Below are positions 25,430 through 32,971 of a stretch of 34,363 bases of DNA, one piece after another. The notes beneath the pieces are model-generated. The model ran no database searches and was not told the origin of the DNA. It saw only the letters and a program-made list of their open reading frames with translations. The stretch is from the NCBI GenBank assembly GCA_030041255.1, contig JASHOF010000058.1, positions 1-34,363 on the forward strand, given 5' to 3'. The translations under genes and the position numbers were made by a program. Positions within the stretch are counted from its first letter, which is position 1. Every line of letters starts with the position of its first letter. The stretch comes from Acetobacteraceae bacterium. GTDB lineage: Bacteria; Pseudomonadota; Alphaproteobacteria; Acetobacterales; Acetobacteraceae.

Positions 25430-26451
25430 GGGCTGAAACCGGGGAGCGGCGCCGTGTGCGGGCTGGCCAGCGCCAGCACCTTGAAGAGCTGGCCCATGCC
25501 GTCCGGCTCGACCAGCCGCCGCCCGCCGGCGAGAAGGAGAGCGGCCTGGGCCGGCGAGCGGCCGCGGGCCAGGCGATCGAGGCGCTGGAAAAGACCGAGC
25601 CGGGTCAGGAACAGGCCCTGCGGGACCGGCCCGAAGACGCTCGCCCCGCGCGCCCGGGCCGTCGCGGCGAAGGCCTGGAAATCGACGTGCGCCGAAAGGT
25701 CCGCGGTTCCTGGCTCGACCAGGGGGTCGGCCGGCCGGCCATTGCTGAGCGCCTGCAGGCTGTCGCCGGGCGCGCTGGCCGCCGGACCGTAATCGAGAAA
25801 AAGCGCCGCCCCTGGTGCATGATTACGCCGACCCTGCGCGAACCGCGCCGCCAGGCCACCGGCCAGCCCGAGGGCGGGTTCGCAGACCTCGACGATCGCG
25901 TCGAGCGGCGCCTCCCGGGGAGGGGCGGCGGCCGGACGTTCGACGAACCGGCTGCCCTGAACGAAGCGCTCTGTCCAGCCGCTCTCGCGGTGCACGAACT
26001 GGCGGATGGGCAGCGCATCGAGGAACTCGTTGGCGATGAGAAGCATCGGGCCGTCCGGCAGATCGGCCCAGTCGTCGTGCCACTCCGCCCCGCGCAGGAG
26101 CTTCTCCTGGATGCCGCGCAGCCGGGGCGAGGTTTCGACGAGGTGGAGGCGGAGGGCGGCGCGGAACGCCGGCGCCACCTCCGCCGCGGCCCGCAGCGCG
26201 TCCTGCATCAGCGTGCCGCGACCGGGGCCAAGCTCGACCAGCAGGACCGGATCGGGGCGGCCGATGCTCTCCCAGACGCTGGCCGCCCAGAGCCCCAGGA
26301 TTTCGCCGAAAGCCTGCGAGACTTCCGGGCCGGTCGTGAACTCGCGGAACGGGTCGCGGCTTGCGTAATAGCGCGCGTTCGCGCGCTGCATGAACCGATC
26401 GAGCCGCTGCGCTGGCTGGATGCGGTGCGGGGTAGCCCGCGCCGCCCGCAT
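25426..26451 (-). CDS. Class I SAM-dependent methyltransferase, MidA/NDUFAF7 family
   Basis: The 341-residue protein belongs to the family of NDUFAF7 (DUF185), which in mitochondria methylates an arginine of complex I subunit NDUFS2 during assembly. Motif I is LVELGPGRGTLM (residues 71-82), preceded by DPFREFTTGPEVSQAFGEIL, the family's signature start, and followed by LHLVETSPRLR, LIANEFLDALPIRQFV and AALFLDYGP. I kept the ATG at 26449-26451 since homologues carry a LDRFM-type segment (residues 18-21) there, but an ATG at 26391 is possible. The first residues are short compared with family members that begin further upstream. It shares a four-base overlap with pgeF. Confidence 0.85.
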   Translation of the reverse strand: MRAARATPHRIQPAQRLDRFMQRANARYYASRDPFREFTTGPEVSQAFGEILGLWAASVWESIGRPDPVLLVELGPGRGTLMQDALRAAAEVAPAFRAALRLHLVETSPRLRGIQEKLLRGAEWHDDWADLPDGPMLLIANEFLDALPIRQFVHRESGWTERFVQGSRFVERPAAAPPREAPLDAIVEVCEPALGLAGGLAARFAQGRRNHAPGAALFLDYGPAASAPGDSLQALSNGRPADPLVEPGTADLSAHVDFQAFAATARARGASVFGPVPQGLFLTRLGLFQRLDRLARGRSPAQAALLLAGGRRLVEPDGMGQLFKVLALASPHTAPLPGFSP

Positions 26452-26465
26452 TTTGAGTCGTGGCT

Positions 26466-26930
26466 TCAGGGCGCCTTGTGCTCCGACTTGGACACCATCT
26501 GCCTGATATCGTCCATCGCTTCCCCGAAGCGCTGGCTCAGGAGCTGGATTGCCTCGTTGTTGGCCCTCTGAACCAGCTCGCCGAGTTCCTTCATGTTGCC
26601 GATCGCCCGCTCATAGGCCAGTTTCATGTGCTCGACCTGGGCCGCCGTCTTCGCTTGCGGAGAACCCGGCGCGGCCAGGGCCTGCATCGTCTGGGTCAGC
26701 TCCGAGAGGCTCTGCTGGACGATTTCCATGTGTCGCTTGGCGTAGGCCTGGGCACCTTCGAGCGCGACTTTGTTGGCCGCGGCCAGCGCCTCCATGTTGC
26801 GCTGATAGGCCCGCATCAAGGGCTCCACGTCGGCGAGCGAGGGCAGCTTCAGTTCGGCAAACAGGCTGGCAAAGTCGGACCCCGCAGACTTGCCCGACCT
26901 GCCTGCCGACCCTTCCGGTTTGGTGGCCAT
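26466..26930 (-). CDS. Phasin family protein
   Basis: Phasins coat polyhydroxyalkanoate granules. The 154-residue protein starts with a low-complexity lead (MATKPEGSAGRSGKSAG), then an all-helical Phasin_2-type region (LKLPSLADVEPLMRAYQRNM, EALAAANKVALEGAQAYAKR, IVQQSLSELTQTMQALAA) and a second helical pair ending IRQMVSKSEHKAP. The ATG at 26928-26930 is preceded by AGAAGGAGAA, a strong site. It implies PHA storage, although no PHA synthase is in the window. Its upstream region carries the repeats described separately. Confidence 0.9.
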   Translation of the reverse strand: MATKPEGSAGRSGKSAGSDFASLFAELKLPSLADVEPLMRAYQRNMEALAAANKVALEGAQAYAKRHMEIVQQSLSELTQTMQALAAPGSPQAKTAAQVEHMKLAYERAIGNMKELGELVQRANNEAIQLLSQRFGEAMDDIRQMVSKSEHKAP

Positions 26931-26985
26931 GCTGCATTCTCCTTCTGCTTCGGTCGCCGCGAGACCATCGCTGAGGCTGCTCTCC

Positions 26986-27079
26986 GAACACGCTCTTAGA
27001 TCGGATCGCGCTTGACTGGAATCGCGGAGCGATCCAGGAGCGCGTGAATCCGCTCGGTCAGACAAAGGAGAGCGTGTTC
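26986..27079. mobile_element. MITE-like element with 11-bp terminal inverted repeats
   Basis: GAACACGCTCT (26986-26996) is perfectly inverted as AGAGCGTGTTC (27069-27079), bounding 94 bp that contain an inner inverted pair GGATCGC (27003-27009) and GCGATCC (27029-27035). Perfect terminal repeats, small size and no coding capacity suggest a MITE or a REP-type palindromic unit. A third copy of GAACACGCTCT lies just outside at 27089-27099. It occupies the 5' region of the phasin gene. I have no target-duplication evidence. Confidence 0.45.
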
Positions 27080-27100
27080 AGTCAACCTGAACACGCTCTC
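27068..27100. repeat. Perfect 14-bp palindromic hairpin
   Basis: GAGAGCGTGTTCAG (27068-27081) and CTGAACACGCTCTC (27087-27100) pair perfectly across a 5-nt loop. It overlaps the right end of the MITE-like element and reuses the same core motif. With no U-tract on either side it is not a canonical terminator, though it could end TetR-gene transcripts or be a protein site. Confidence 0.75.
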
Positions 27101-27115
27101 GTGTCCTGCCCCCGA

Positions 27116-27140
27116 CGTTTGCTGCCGCCGGCAGCAAACG
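27116..27140. repeat. Perfect 11-bp inverted repeat
   Basis: CGTTTGCTGCC (27116-27126) and GGCAGCAAACG (27130-27140) pair across a 3-nt loop. Transcribed leftward from the TetR-like gene, it would be a stable hairpin about 160 nt downstream of that gene's stop, but no U-run follows. Confidence 0.7.
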
Positions 27141-27176
27141 AAAGGGGATCAGCAGGCCACTGAAAATAAAGAGGTG

Positions 27177-27228
27177 TGTGCCGACCGCTCTGGCGCATCC
27201 TGCGGTATCAAGCGTTGGAGTCGGCACA
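27177..27228. repeat. 9-bp inverted repeat around a 34-nt segment
   Basis: TGTGCCGAC (27177-27185) and GTCGGCACA (27220-27228) are exact inverted repeats. The enclosed segment can form an inner stem (GCGCA with TGCGG-like pairing). The size (52 nt) and structure are compatible with a small structured RNA or the decayed end of a mobile element. I could not match it to a tRNA. Confidence 0.45.
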
Positions 27229-27303
27229 TTAGCCGAGTTGGCGCCCGCCGGACAGCCCGTTGCAGCAGGGTCTGCCACCCGCGAACCGCCCGGCGCGGGG
27301 CAC

Positions 27304-28032
27304 TCAGCCTTCTGGCTTCTCCTCGGGCGGCTCTCCCTCGGCGCGGAACGGCTCGTCGGCCGCCGGCCCGTCGGGGGCGGCCTTCTCTGCGCCGCTCGCC
27401 TCGCTTGCCGCCCCGGTGGCGCCGGCAGCGCCGGGGCCGGGCAGGGCATCCAGCCAGCCGGCGGCACGTTCGGCGCGGGCCAGGGCCGTATCGAGCGCAG
27501 CCATCGTCGGGGCAAGATCAGGGGTTTCGTCTCGCGCCCAGGCCCTGAGCGCCCACAGCCATACCGCGAGCAGTCCCCTGATGCGCAGCCGTCCGGCCAG
27601 CCCCGCGGTCGAGGCGCCGGCGGCATCCAGCATCCACCGCATGCTGGCCTCGTTGAGCAGCGCCAGGAACAGCGCCGTGTGGGGCCGGCAGGGCAGGCTT
27701 GAAAGGAGCGCCAGCACGCCGGCGCGATTTCCCTCCAGCACATCGAAGCGGCGCATCAGCATTCCGAACAGCCGATCGCGCACGCTCGCCCCCTGGGCCG
27801 GCTCGGCCAGGGCCGCTGCGTCGGCCATCCGGCCGAAGCGGACGAGGAGTGCGGCGCGCGAGGGGAAGCGGTGCCGGGCGCGGGCCATGGAGAGGCCAGC
27901 CTGTCGGGCGGCTTGGGCGATCTGGACGTTGTGCCAGCCAACCAGGGCGGCTTGCCGGAAAGCCACCTCCACCAACGCCTGGTCGAAGGCCGCATCCTCG
28001 GGCGGCACGGACGGAGCGGCGGTGTCGGACAT
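27304..28032 (-). CDS. TetR-fold regulator-like protein
   Basis: The 242-residue protein has an N-terminal TetR-type HTH: FDQALVEVAFRQAALVGWHN, then VQIAQAARQAGLSMARARHR and FPSRAALLVRFG. The core that follows is helical (VRDRLFGMLMRRFDVLEGNR, LFLALLNEASMRWMLDAAG) as in the ligand-binding domain. The C-terminal 40 residues are an acidic Ala/Pro/Glu tail. Related proteins with a TetR fold include COQ9, so a lipid-binding role instead of DNA binding is possible; the HTH recognition helix (LSMARARHRF) is less basic than usual. It lies 6 bp after the proC stop but in the same direction, upstream of the phasin. Confidence 0.7.
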   Translation of the reverse strand: MSDTAAPSVPPEDAAFDQALVEVAFRQAALVGWHNVQIAQAARQAGLSMARARHRFPSRAALLVRFGRMADAAALAEPAQGASVRDRLFGMLMRRFDVLEGNRAGVLALLSSLPCRPHTALFLALLNEASMRWMLDAAGASTAGLAGRLRIRGLLAVWLWALRAWARDETPDLAPTMAALDTALARAERAAGWLDALPGPGAAGATGAASEASGAEKAAPDGPAADEPFRAEGEPPEEKPEG

Positions 28033-28038
28033 GCCCCT

Positions 28039-28848
28039 CTACCCCGCCAGCTCGCGCGAGCGCTGAGTGGCAGCGGCAATCGCGCGCGAGACGGCGGCCG
28101 GCCAGGCACGCTCGTCCATCAGGACCGAAAGCGCACGCTCGGTGGTCCCGCCCGGACTGGTGACGGCGGTTCTGAGCGCCGCCGCCTCCTCGCCACTGGC
28201 ATCGAGCAGCGCCCCGGCGCCGGACATCGTGCGCCGCGCCAGCAGCCGCGCGAGATCCGCGGGCAGGCCCTGTTCGATCGCCGCCCGCTCCAGGAGTTCG
28301 GCCAGCAGGAAAACGTAAGCCGGCCCGCTGCCGGAGACGGCGGTGACCGCATCGAGCAGCGATTCGTCCTCCACCCAGGCCACGCGGCCGACCGCGGCGA
28401 GCAGCCTCTCGCACAACTCCTTGCGCACATTGCTGACGCCCGGGCCCGCGCAAGCGACCGTCGTGCCGGCGCGGATCGCCGCCGGCGTGTTGGGCATCGC
28501 GCGCACGATTGCCGCCCCGGGGCCCAGTGCGGCCTCGATGCCCCGGAGCGTGCGCCCGGCCATGATGGAGAGGAACACGCTCGAGCGGACGAAACGGGCG
28601 TAGTACGGCAGCACCGTCTTCGCCTGCTGCGGCTTGACCGCGAACACGACCGCAGCCGGGCTGAATGCAGCCGGGATGTCGGCGGCGTCGGCAACGACGG
28701 CCGCCTTGGCCGCCCCAGGCGGGAGGCGCGGCGCCGGATCGACCGCGACCGAGGCCTCGAGCCCCTGCTCCAGCCAGGCACCGAGCAGCGCGCTGCCCAT
28801 GCGTCCGCAACCGACCAGCAGCAGCGGCGGCAAGGGACCTTCCGTCAT
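28039..28848 (-). CDS. proC: Pyrroline-5-carboxylate reductase
   Basis: ProC reduces pyrroline-5-carboxylate to proline using NAD(P)H. The 269-residue protein has the Rossmann start LLLVGCGRMGSALLGAWLEQ, VVFAVKPQQAKTVLP, SIMAGRTLRGIEAALG, IVRAMPNTPAAIRAG and the C-terminal signature (LDAVTAVSGSGPAYVFLLAE, then LRTAVTSPGGTTERAL). The ATG at 28846-28848 is 13 bp after the YbjN gene's stop. The frame is open further upstream without conserved sequence. Order on the minus strand is UbiK-type, ybjN, proC, TetR-like. Confidence 0.94.
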   Translation of the reverse strand: MTEGPLPPLLLVGCGRMGSALLGAWLEQGLEASVAVDPAPRLPPGAAKAAVVADAADIPAAFSPAAVVFAVKPQQAKTVLPYYARFVRSSVFLSIMAGRTLRGIEAALGPGAAIVRAMPNTPAAIRAGTTVACAGPGVSNVRKELCERLLAAVGRVAWVEDESLLDAVTAVSGSGPAYVFLLAELLERAAIEQGLPADLARLLARRTMSGAGALLDASGEEAAALRTAVTSPGGTTERALSVLMDERAWPAAVSRAIAAATQRSRELAG

Positions 28849-28861
28849 GGTGAGGGTCGGC

Positions 28862-29368
28862 TCATGCCTCTCCGGCACATTCCAGCATCGCCGCGGCGAG
28901 CGATTCGGCCGCCGGCTTGCCGGCCGAGATCGTAAACTGGAAGGCCGGATAAAAGCGTTCGCATTCCGCGAGCGCGATGTCCAGCATGTCCTCCAGGCTC
29001 TCCTGGGAGGCGCCGGCGGTACCACGCAGCAGGACGGAATGGTGGAACGCCGGAATGCTGTCCTCGGTTCCCATCCCGAAGTGGCCGATCCAGAGCCGCT
29101 CATTGGACAGTGCCAGGAGTTCATGGAATGCCGCGCGCCGACGCTCCGGCACTTTGAGATTGAATGCACAGGTGAAGTGCATCGCGCTCATTTCGGCCGA
29201 CCAGTTGAAGTAGAGCGTGTAGTCGGACCATTGGCCCGAGACCTCGGCGGTAACTTCGAACTCGCCGCGCCGGTCGAACGACCAGCCATTGGAGCCGATG
29301 ATCTGCTCGATGGTGTCGAGGGGATTGGCGGCAGTATCGGCTGGGTCCACGATGGCAGTGGGGGGCAT
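28862..29368 (-). CDS. YbjN domain-containing protein
   Basis: The 168-residue protein has a YbjN-type (type III secretion chaperone-like) fold: NPLDTIEQIIGSNGWSFDRR, the beta-rich FEVTAEVSGQWSDYTLYFNW, MHFTCAFNLKVPERRRAAFH, and LSNERLWIGHFGM. Family members are cytosolic and are found in alphaproteobacteria beside proC; the biochemical role is unclear. I chose the ATG at 29366-29368 because AGGGGAGAG lies just upstream; a TTG at 29386 would add six residues. It precedes proC by 13 bp. Confidence 0.85.
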   Translation of the reverse strand: MPPTAIVDPADTAANPLDTIEQIIGSNGWSFDRRGEFEVTAEVSGQWSDYTLYFNWSAEMSAMHFTCAFNLKVPERRRAAFHELLALSNERLWIGHFGMGTEDSIPAFHHSVLLRGTAGASQESLEDMLDIALAECERFYPAFQFTISAGKPAAESLAAAMLECAGEA

Positions 29369-29532
29369 CGGACTCTCCCCTTGCAAAGGCGGGCCCCAAG
29401 GAAAGCAACAGGCCAGGCTTGGAGCGCCGCGAGTCGGGTGCGCACCTCAGGTGGCGCCCGATGCGGCACCTTACCGATGCGCGCGGGCGCGCCGCAAGCT
29501 CCCCCGCGGCGTGCCGCCCCAGCCCTCCCACC

Positions 29533-29844
29533 TCAGCCTTCAGTCGGCGGCTCCGTCTGCGGGGCCGGCTTCTCCAGGGCGGCAATGCGCGCTTCGAGCG
29601 CCGCAATCCGCTCTGCCAGGGTGTCGAGGCGGGCTCTGCACTCCTCCGCCTCGGTGCGCGCATTGGAGGCCAGTTCCTTGACGGCCTCGAGATCGGAACG
29701 GCTCGCCAGGTCCAGGCGCCGGACCAGCTCGTCGAGCCTGGCGCGCAGCAAGGCCTCGGTTTCATCGTGTATTCCGACCAGGGCCGAGAACGCACCCCCG
29801 GCGATGCCGGCAAAATCTTCGAACATCCGTGAGCGCTCTGCCAT
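29533..29844 (-). CDS. ubiK: Accessory factor UbiK family protein (BMFP)
   Basis: The 103-residue protein starts MAERSRMFEDFAGIAGGAFS and has LRARLDELVRRLDLASRSDL, EAVKELASNARTEAEECRAR and a C-terminal coiled coil (LDTLAERIAALEARIAALEK). This fits the UbiK/BMFP family, trimeric coiled-coil proteins that bind membranes and assist ubiquinone biosynthesis (UbiJ partner in E. coli). I chose the ATG at 29842-29844, where family members begin; a longer in-frame start would run into the divergent hldD. With the COQ9 gene, this is the second ubiquinone-related gene in the window. A 164-bp gap to the YbjN gene contains only GC-rich near-palindromes. Confidence 0.85.
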   Translation of the reverse strand: MAERSRMFEDFAGIAGGAFSALVGIHDETEALLRARLDELVRRLDLASRSDLEAVKELASNARTEAEECRARLDTLAERIAALEARIAALEKPAPQTEPPTEG

Positions 29845-29920
29845 TGCCTCCGCTCCCGCCGCCTGACCCGGCCCGGCGCCCGTCTTCCGGCGCTCCCGGC
29901 CCACTCCTATAAGCGCGGCC

Positions 29921-30901
29921 ATGATCCTTCTCACCGGTGGCGCCGGCTTCATCGGCTCGAACCTGCACGCCGCCCTCGACGCACGCGGCCAGGAGACCGT
30001 CATTGTCGATCGCCTGCGAACGGGCGGCAAGTGGCGCAATCTCCGCCATCATCCTCCTGTCCGTATCGTCGTCCCCGAGGCGCTGCCCGAATTTCTCGAG
30101 GGGCATCCGCCGGTCGAGATCGTCTGCCATCTTGGCGCGGTCACGGATACGACCAGCCGGGACGGCGACCTGGTGTGGGAGAACAATGTCGAGTTCCCGC
30201 TCCGGCTCTGGGAATGGTGCACGCTGCGGCGCGTGCGTTTTCTCTACGCCTCGTCGGCCGCGACCTACGGCGACGGCGCGGCCGGCTTTGCCGATGACGC
30301 AGAACCGGCGGCGCTCGCCCGGCTCGGCCCGCTCAACCTCTATGGCTGGAGCAAGCACGCCTTCGACCTCAGGCTGGCGCGTGCGCTGGCCGCCGGGGCG
30401 GCGCGGCCGCCGCAATGGGTCGGGCTCAAATTCTTCAACGTCTACGGGCCGAACGAGTACCACAAGGGCCGCATGGTCTCGGCGGTCAAGGTGAAGTTCG
30501 ACGAGCTGGTGGCCGAGGGCACGATGCGCCTCTTCCGGTCCGCCCGGCCGGACATCGCAGATGGCGCGCAGAGGCGCGATTTCATCTGGGTCGGCGATGT
30601 CGTCGCCATCCTGCTCTGGCTGATCGACCATCCGGAGGTGAACGGGCTCTTCAATGTCGGCACCGGTCGTGCCGAGACCTATCGCGCGCTGGCCGAAGCG
30701 GTCGCCGCAGCCGCCGGCCGGCCGGCGCATGTCAGCTTCATCGACCTGCCTGCCGAGCTTGCCGGGCAGTACCAGTACCATACCGAAGCACCGCTGGCGC
30801 GGCTCAGGGCGGCAGGATGCACGCATGCGTTCGTTCCGCTCCCCGAGGGCGTGCGCCGCTACGTGCAGGAGTTCCTGCTCAGGGACGACCCTTATCGATG
30901 A
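29921..30901 (+). CDS. hldD: ADP-L-glycero-D-manno-heptose-6-epimerase
   Basis: HldD (RfaD) converts ADP-D-glycero-manno-heptose to the L,D epimer for LPS inner core. The 326-residue SDR-extended protein has the NAD(P)-binding start MILLTGGAGFIGSNLHAALD, LGAVTDTTSRDGDLVWENNV, FLYASSAATYGDGA, the catalytic pair Y141xxxK145 (YGWSKHAFD), NVYGPNEYHKGRMVSAVKVK and QRRDFIWVGDVV. Length and motifs match HldD exactly. The ATG at 29921 lies 76 bp from the divergent UbiK gene. Its end overlaps lgt by four bases. Confidence 0.94.
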   Translation: MILLTGGAGFIGSNLHAALDARGQETVIVDRLRTGGKWRNLRHHPPVRIVVPEALPEFLEGHPPVEIVCHLGAVTDTTSRDGDLVWENNVEFPLRLWEWCTLRRVRFLYASSAATYGDGAAGFADDAEPAALARLGPLNLYGWSKHAFDLRLARALAAGAARPPQWVGLKFFNVYGPNEYHKGRMVSAVKVKFDELVAEGTMRLFRSARPDIADGAQRRDFIWVGDVVAILLWLIDHPEVNGLFNVGTGRAETYRALAEAVAAAAGRPAHVSFIDLPAELAGQYQYHTEAPLARLRAAGCTHAFVPLPEGVRRYVQEFLLRDDPYR

Positions 30902-31743
30902 AGCCGCTGGTTTTCCCCGACTTCAACCCGGTAGCGGTACGCCTCGGGCCGTTCGCCATCCGCTGGTACGCGCTGGCCTACATCGCAGGCCTTGTCCTCG
31001 GATGGCGGCTGCTGCGCCGGCTCGTGCGCGAGTCCCCGCTCGTCGCAACGCCGTTGCAGGTGGACGATTTCCTGAGCTGGGCCACCCTCGGCGTCGTCAT
31101 CGGCGGGCGTCTCGGCTACGTACTCTTCTACCAGCCCGGCTATTATGTCACGCATCCACCGATGATCTTCGCCGTCTGGGACGGCGGCATGAGCTTCCAC
31201 GGCGGGATGATCGGGGTCGCGGTTGCCATCTGGTGGTACTGCCGCCGGCAGGGAATGGATACGCTGGGCTTCGCCGACCGGCTCGCCGTGGTGGTGCCGA
31301 TCGGGCTCGGATTGGGCCGCGTCGCCAACTTCATCAACGGCGAGTTGTTCGGGCGGGTGGCGCCTTCGTGGTGGCCGGGGGCGATGATCTTTCCCCGCGC
31401 GGCGGTGGTCTTTCCCAAATACGGCCTCGCGCCGCGTTTCCCGAGCGAGCTCTACGAGGCGTTCCTCGAAGGGGTGGTGCTGCTGATCGTGCTCTATTCG
31501 CTCTCGCGCAACGCCGCGCTGCGTTCGCGTCCGGGGTTCCTCACCGGCTGCTTCCTGATCGGCTACGCGATCACGCGCATCACCGGCGAGTTCTTCCGCG
31601 AGCCCGATCCATTCTACGGCTATCTGATCTTCGGCCTGACCATGGGCCAGCTTCTCTCGCTCCCGCTCTTGCCGATCGGCGGCTTCCTCATCCGGCACAG
31701 CCGCGGCCGGGCGGTCGAGCCGCTGAAGGCCGGAGCGGCGTAA
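30898..31743 (+). CDS. lgt: Prolipoprotein diacylglyceryl transferase
   Basis: Lgt transfers diacylglycerol from phosphatidylglycerol to the lipobox cysteine of prolipoproteins. The 281-residue membrane protein has about seven segments, beginning GPFAIRWYALAYIAGLVLGW, and GGRLGYVLFYQPGYY, WDGGMSFHGGMIGVAVAIWW with H101, and GLGLGRVANFINGELFGRV with R141, corresponding to the essential H103 and R143 of E. coli Lgt. The C-terminal FREPD segment (TGEFFREPDPFYGYLIFGLT) is also diagnostic. It overlaps hldD by four bases (ATGA). It would act on the lipoprotein at 23740-24648, among others. Alphaproteobacterial lgt is often next to a MidA gene and pgeF, here 4.5 kb away. Confidence 0.96.
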   Translation: MKPLVFPDFNPVAVRLGPFAIRWYALAYIAGLVLGWRLLRRLVRESPLVATPLQVDDFLSWATLGVVIGGRLGYVLFYQPGYYVTHPPMIFAVWDGGMSFHGGMIGVAVAIWWYCRRQGMDTLGFADRLAVVVPIGLGLGRVANFINGELFGRVAPSWWPGAMIFPRAAVVFPKYGLAPRFPSELYEAFLEGVVLLIVLYSLSRNAALRSRPGFLTGCFLIGYAITRITGEFFREPDPFYGYLIFGLTMGQLLSLPLLPIGGFLIRHSRGRAVEPLKAGAA

Positions 31744-31752
31744 CGGGCTACG

Positions 31753-32547
31753 GTGTCGCTCGAGCAGGAGAGCTGCCCGGACGAGTATATCGCGTTCGCT
31801 CATCGCCTGGCGGACATGGCGGGCGACATTCTTCGCGACTGCGTGCAGCAGCAGGTGAGCGTCGAACTCAAGCCCGACGGAACGCCGGTCACCGCGGCGG
31901 ACCGCACGGTGGAGAGCGCGTTGCGCTCGGCGATCGAGGCGAGGCTTCCCGCCCACGGCATCATCGGCGAGGAATTTCCGGCCACGCGCGCAGACGCCGA
32001 ATGGCTTTGGATCATCGATCCGCTGGACGGAACCAAGGAATTCATCCAGGGCCTGCCGTTGTGGGGAACGCTGATCGCGCTCGCGCATCACGGCCGGCTG
32101 CTTCTCGGGCTCGCCGGGCAACCGCTGACGCGCGATCGCTGGATCGGGGTGAGCGGGGACGGCACGCGCTGCAACGGGCAGCAGGTGCAGGTCCGTCGCT
32201 GCGCCAGGCTCGAGAATGCTGTCGTCAGCGTCATGGGCTATGACAGCTTCTGTGCCGCGCACCACGATCGCCTCTCCCGCATACGCGACCAGGCGGGCTC
32301 CGTCGTGATTGCCGATTCGTTCCAGGTGTTCGGCCTCCTGGCCAACGGCCGGGTGGACCTGATCGTCTCGAACGGGTTCGCCCTGCACGACTTTGCCGCC
32401 CTCGACGTGATCGTTCGCGAAGCGGGTGGCATGGTGACGGATTGGAACGGCAAGCCGCTCACTCTCGCTTCCGGCCCATCGATCATTGCCGCCGGTGACC
32501 CGGCACTTGCCGAGGAGGTGATGCCGTGGCTGCGCGGCGCGTCGTAA
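31753..32547 (+). CDS. hisN: Inositol monophosphatase family protein, HisN-like
   Basis: The 264-residue protein has the Mg-dependent phosphatase motifs: GIIGEEF (E73, E74) and WIIDPLDGTKEFIQGLPLWG (D89 and D92 bind metal). The usual second metal motif WDxAA appears as LHDFAALDVI, where D213 is kept but the Trp is replaced by His, a feature seen in histidinol-phosphatase-type members. I lean to histidinol phosphatase (HisN), with inositol monophosphatase or 3'(2'),5'-bisphosphatase possible. The start is a GTG at 31753, nine bases after lgt, with no strong ribosome-binding site; I see no better start. Confidence 0.8.
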   Translation: MSLEQESCPDEYIAFAHRLADMAGDILRDCVQQQVSVELKPDGTPVTAADRTVESALRSAIEARLPAHGIIGEEFPATRADAEWLWIIDPLDGTKEFIQGLPLWGTLIALAHHGRLLLGLAGQPLTRDRWIGVSGDGTRCNGQQVQVRRCARLENAVVSVMGYDSFCAAHHDRLSRIRDQAGSVVIADSFQVFGLLANGRVDLIVSNGFALHDFAALDVIVREAGGMVTDWNGKPLTLASGPSIIAAGDPALAEEVMPWLRGAS

Positions 32548-32595
32548 CGACTCTGCGCCACGACCGACTATCGCTTATGTGTGACCCGCTCACCG

Positions 32596-32620
32596 CACCC
32601 GGAGACACCTTGCCCGGGTG
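32596..32620 (+). terminator. Hairpin downstream of hisN, possible terminator
   Basis: CACCCGG (32596-32602) pairs with CCGGGTG (32614-32620) across an 11-nt loop, about 50 bp after the hisN stop. No U-run follows, so it might be Rho-assisted or serve to stabilise the transcript. Confidence 0.35.
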
Positions 32621-32677
32621 AGGGAGCCTGCGTCATCCAGGTGTGATTCCGGGTACTCTTCTTTCGGTACTGTATCC

Positions 32678-32914
32678 TTATCCTTGCGCCGGCGCGCCCG
32701 CCTTTAACGCCGCGATCAGGCGTCTCTGTTCCGTTCGCAGCGCGGCACGCAGGTTCCGCTGACCGTCGCTCGCCAGCGCACGCTCCCATCGCATCACCGA
32801 GGTTCGGCCCACTTGCAGCCGGCGTGCACCTTGCAGTCGGACACTGCGCTGCAACAGCCTGCCACCTTCACTGCGACACGGTTCCGGCTCAGCCCGATCC
32901 AACCGCTTCGACAT
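32678..32914 (-). pseudogene. Truncated IS630-type transposase (N-terminal HTH only)
   Basis: From an ATG at 32912-32914 the frame reads MSKRLDRAEPEPCRSEGGRL, LQRSVRLQGARRLQVGRTSV, MRWERALASDGQRNLRAALR and then TEQRRLIAALKAGAPAQG before a stop. The RRLQVGRTSVMRWERAL stretch is the winged HTH of IS630-family transposases, with the usual EQRRxLxALLKAG that follows it. The DDE catalytic half is missing, so it is a remnant. It lies between hisN and the sorbosone dehydrogenase leader; no complete IS ends are visible nearby. Confidence 0.6.
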
Positions 32915-32971
32915 CGCCCCCACCCGCAGCACTCTTTGCAGCGGGATGAGGCGTAACCTGCTTGGTCAGGC

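Noticed and set aside
29387-29532. GC-rich near-palindromes between the YbjN and UbiK genes
   Set aside because: Stems are imperfect and no U-run follows; could be a terminator for ubiK but the support is too weak to list.
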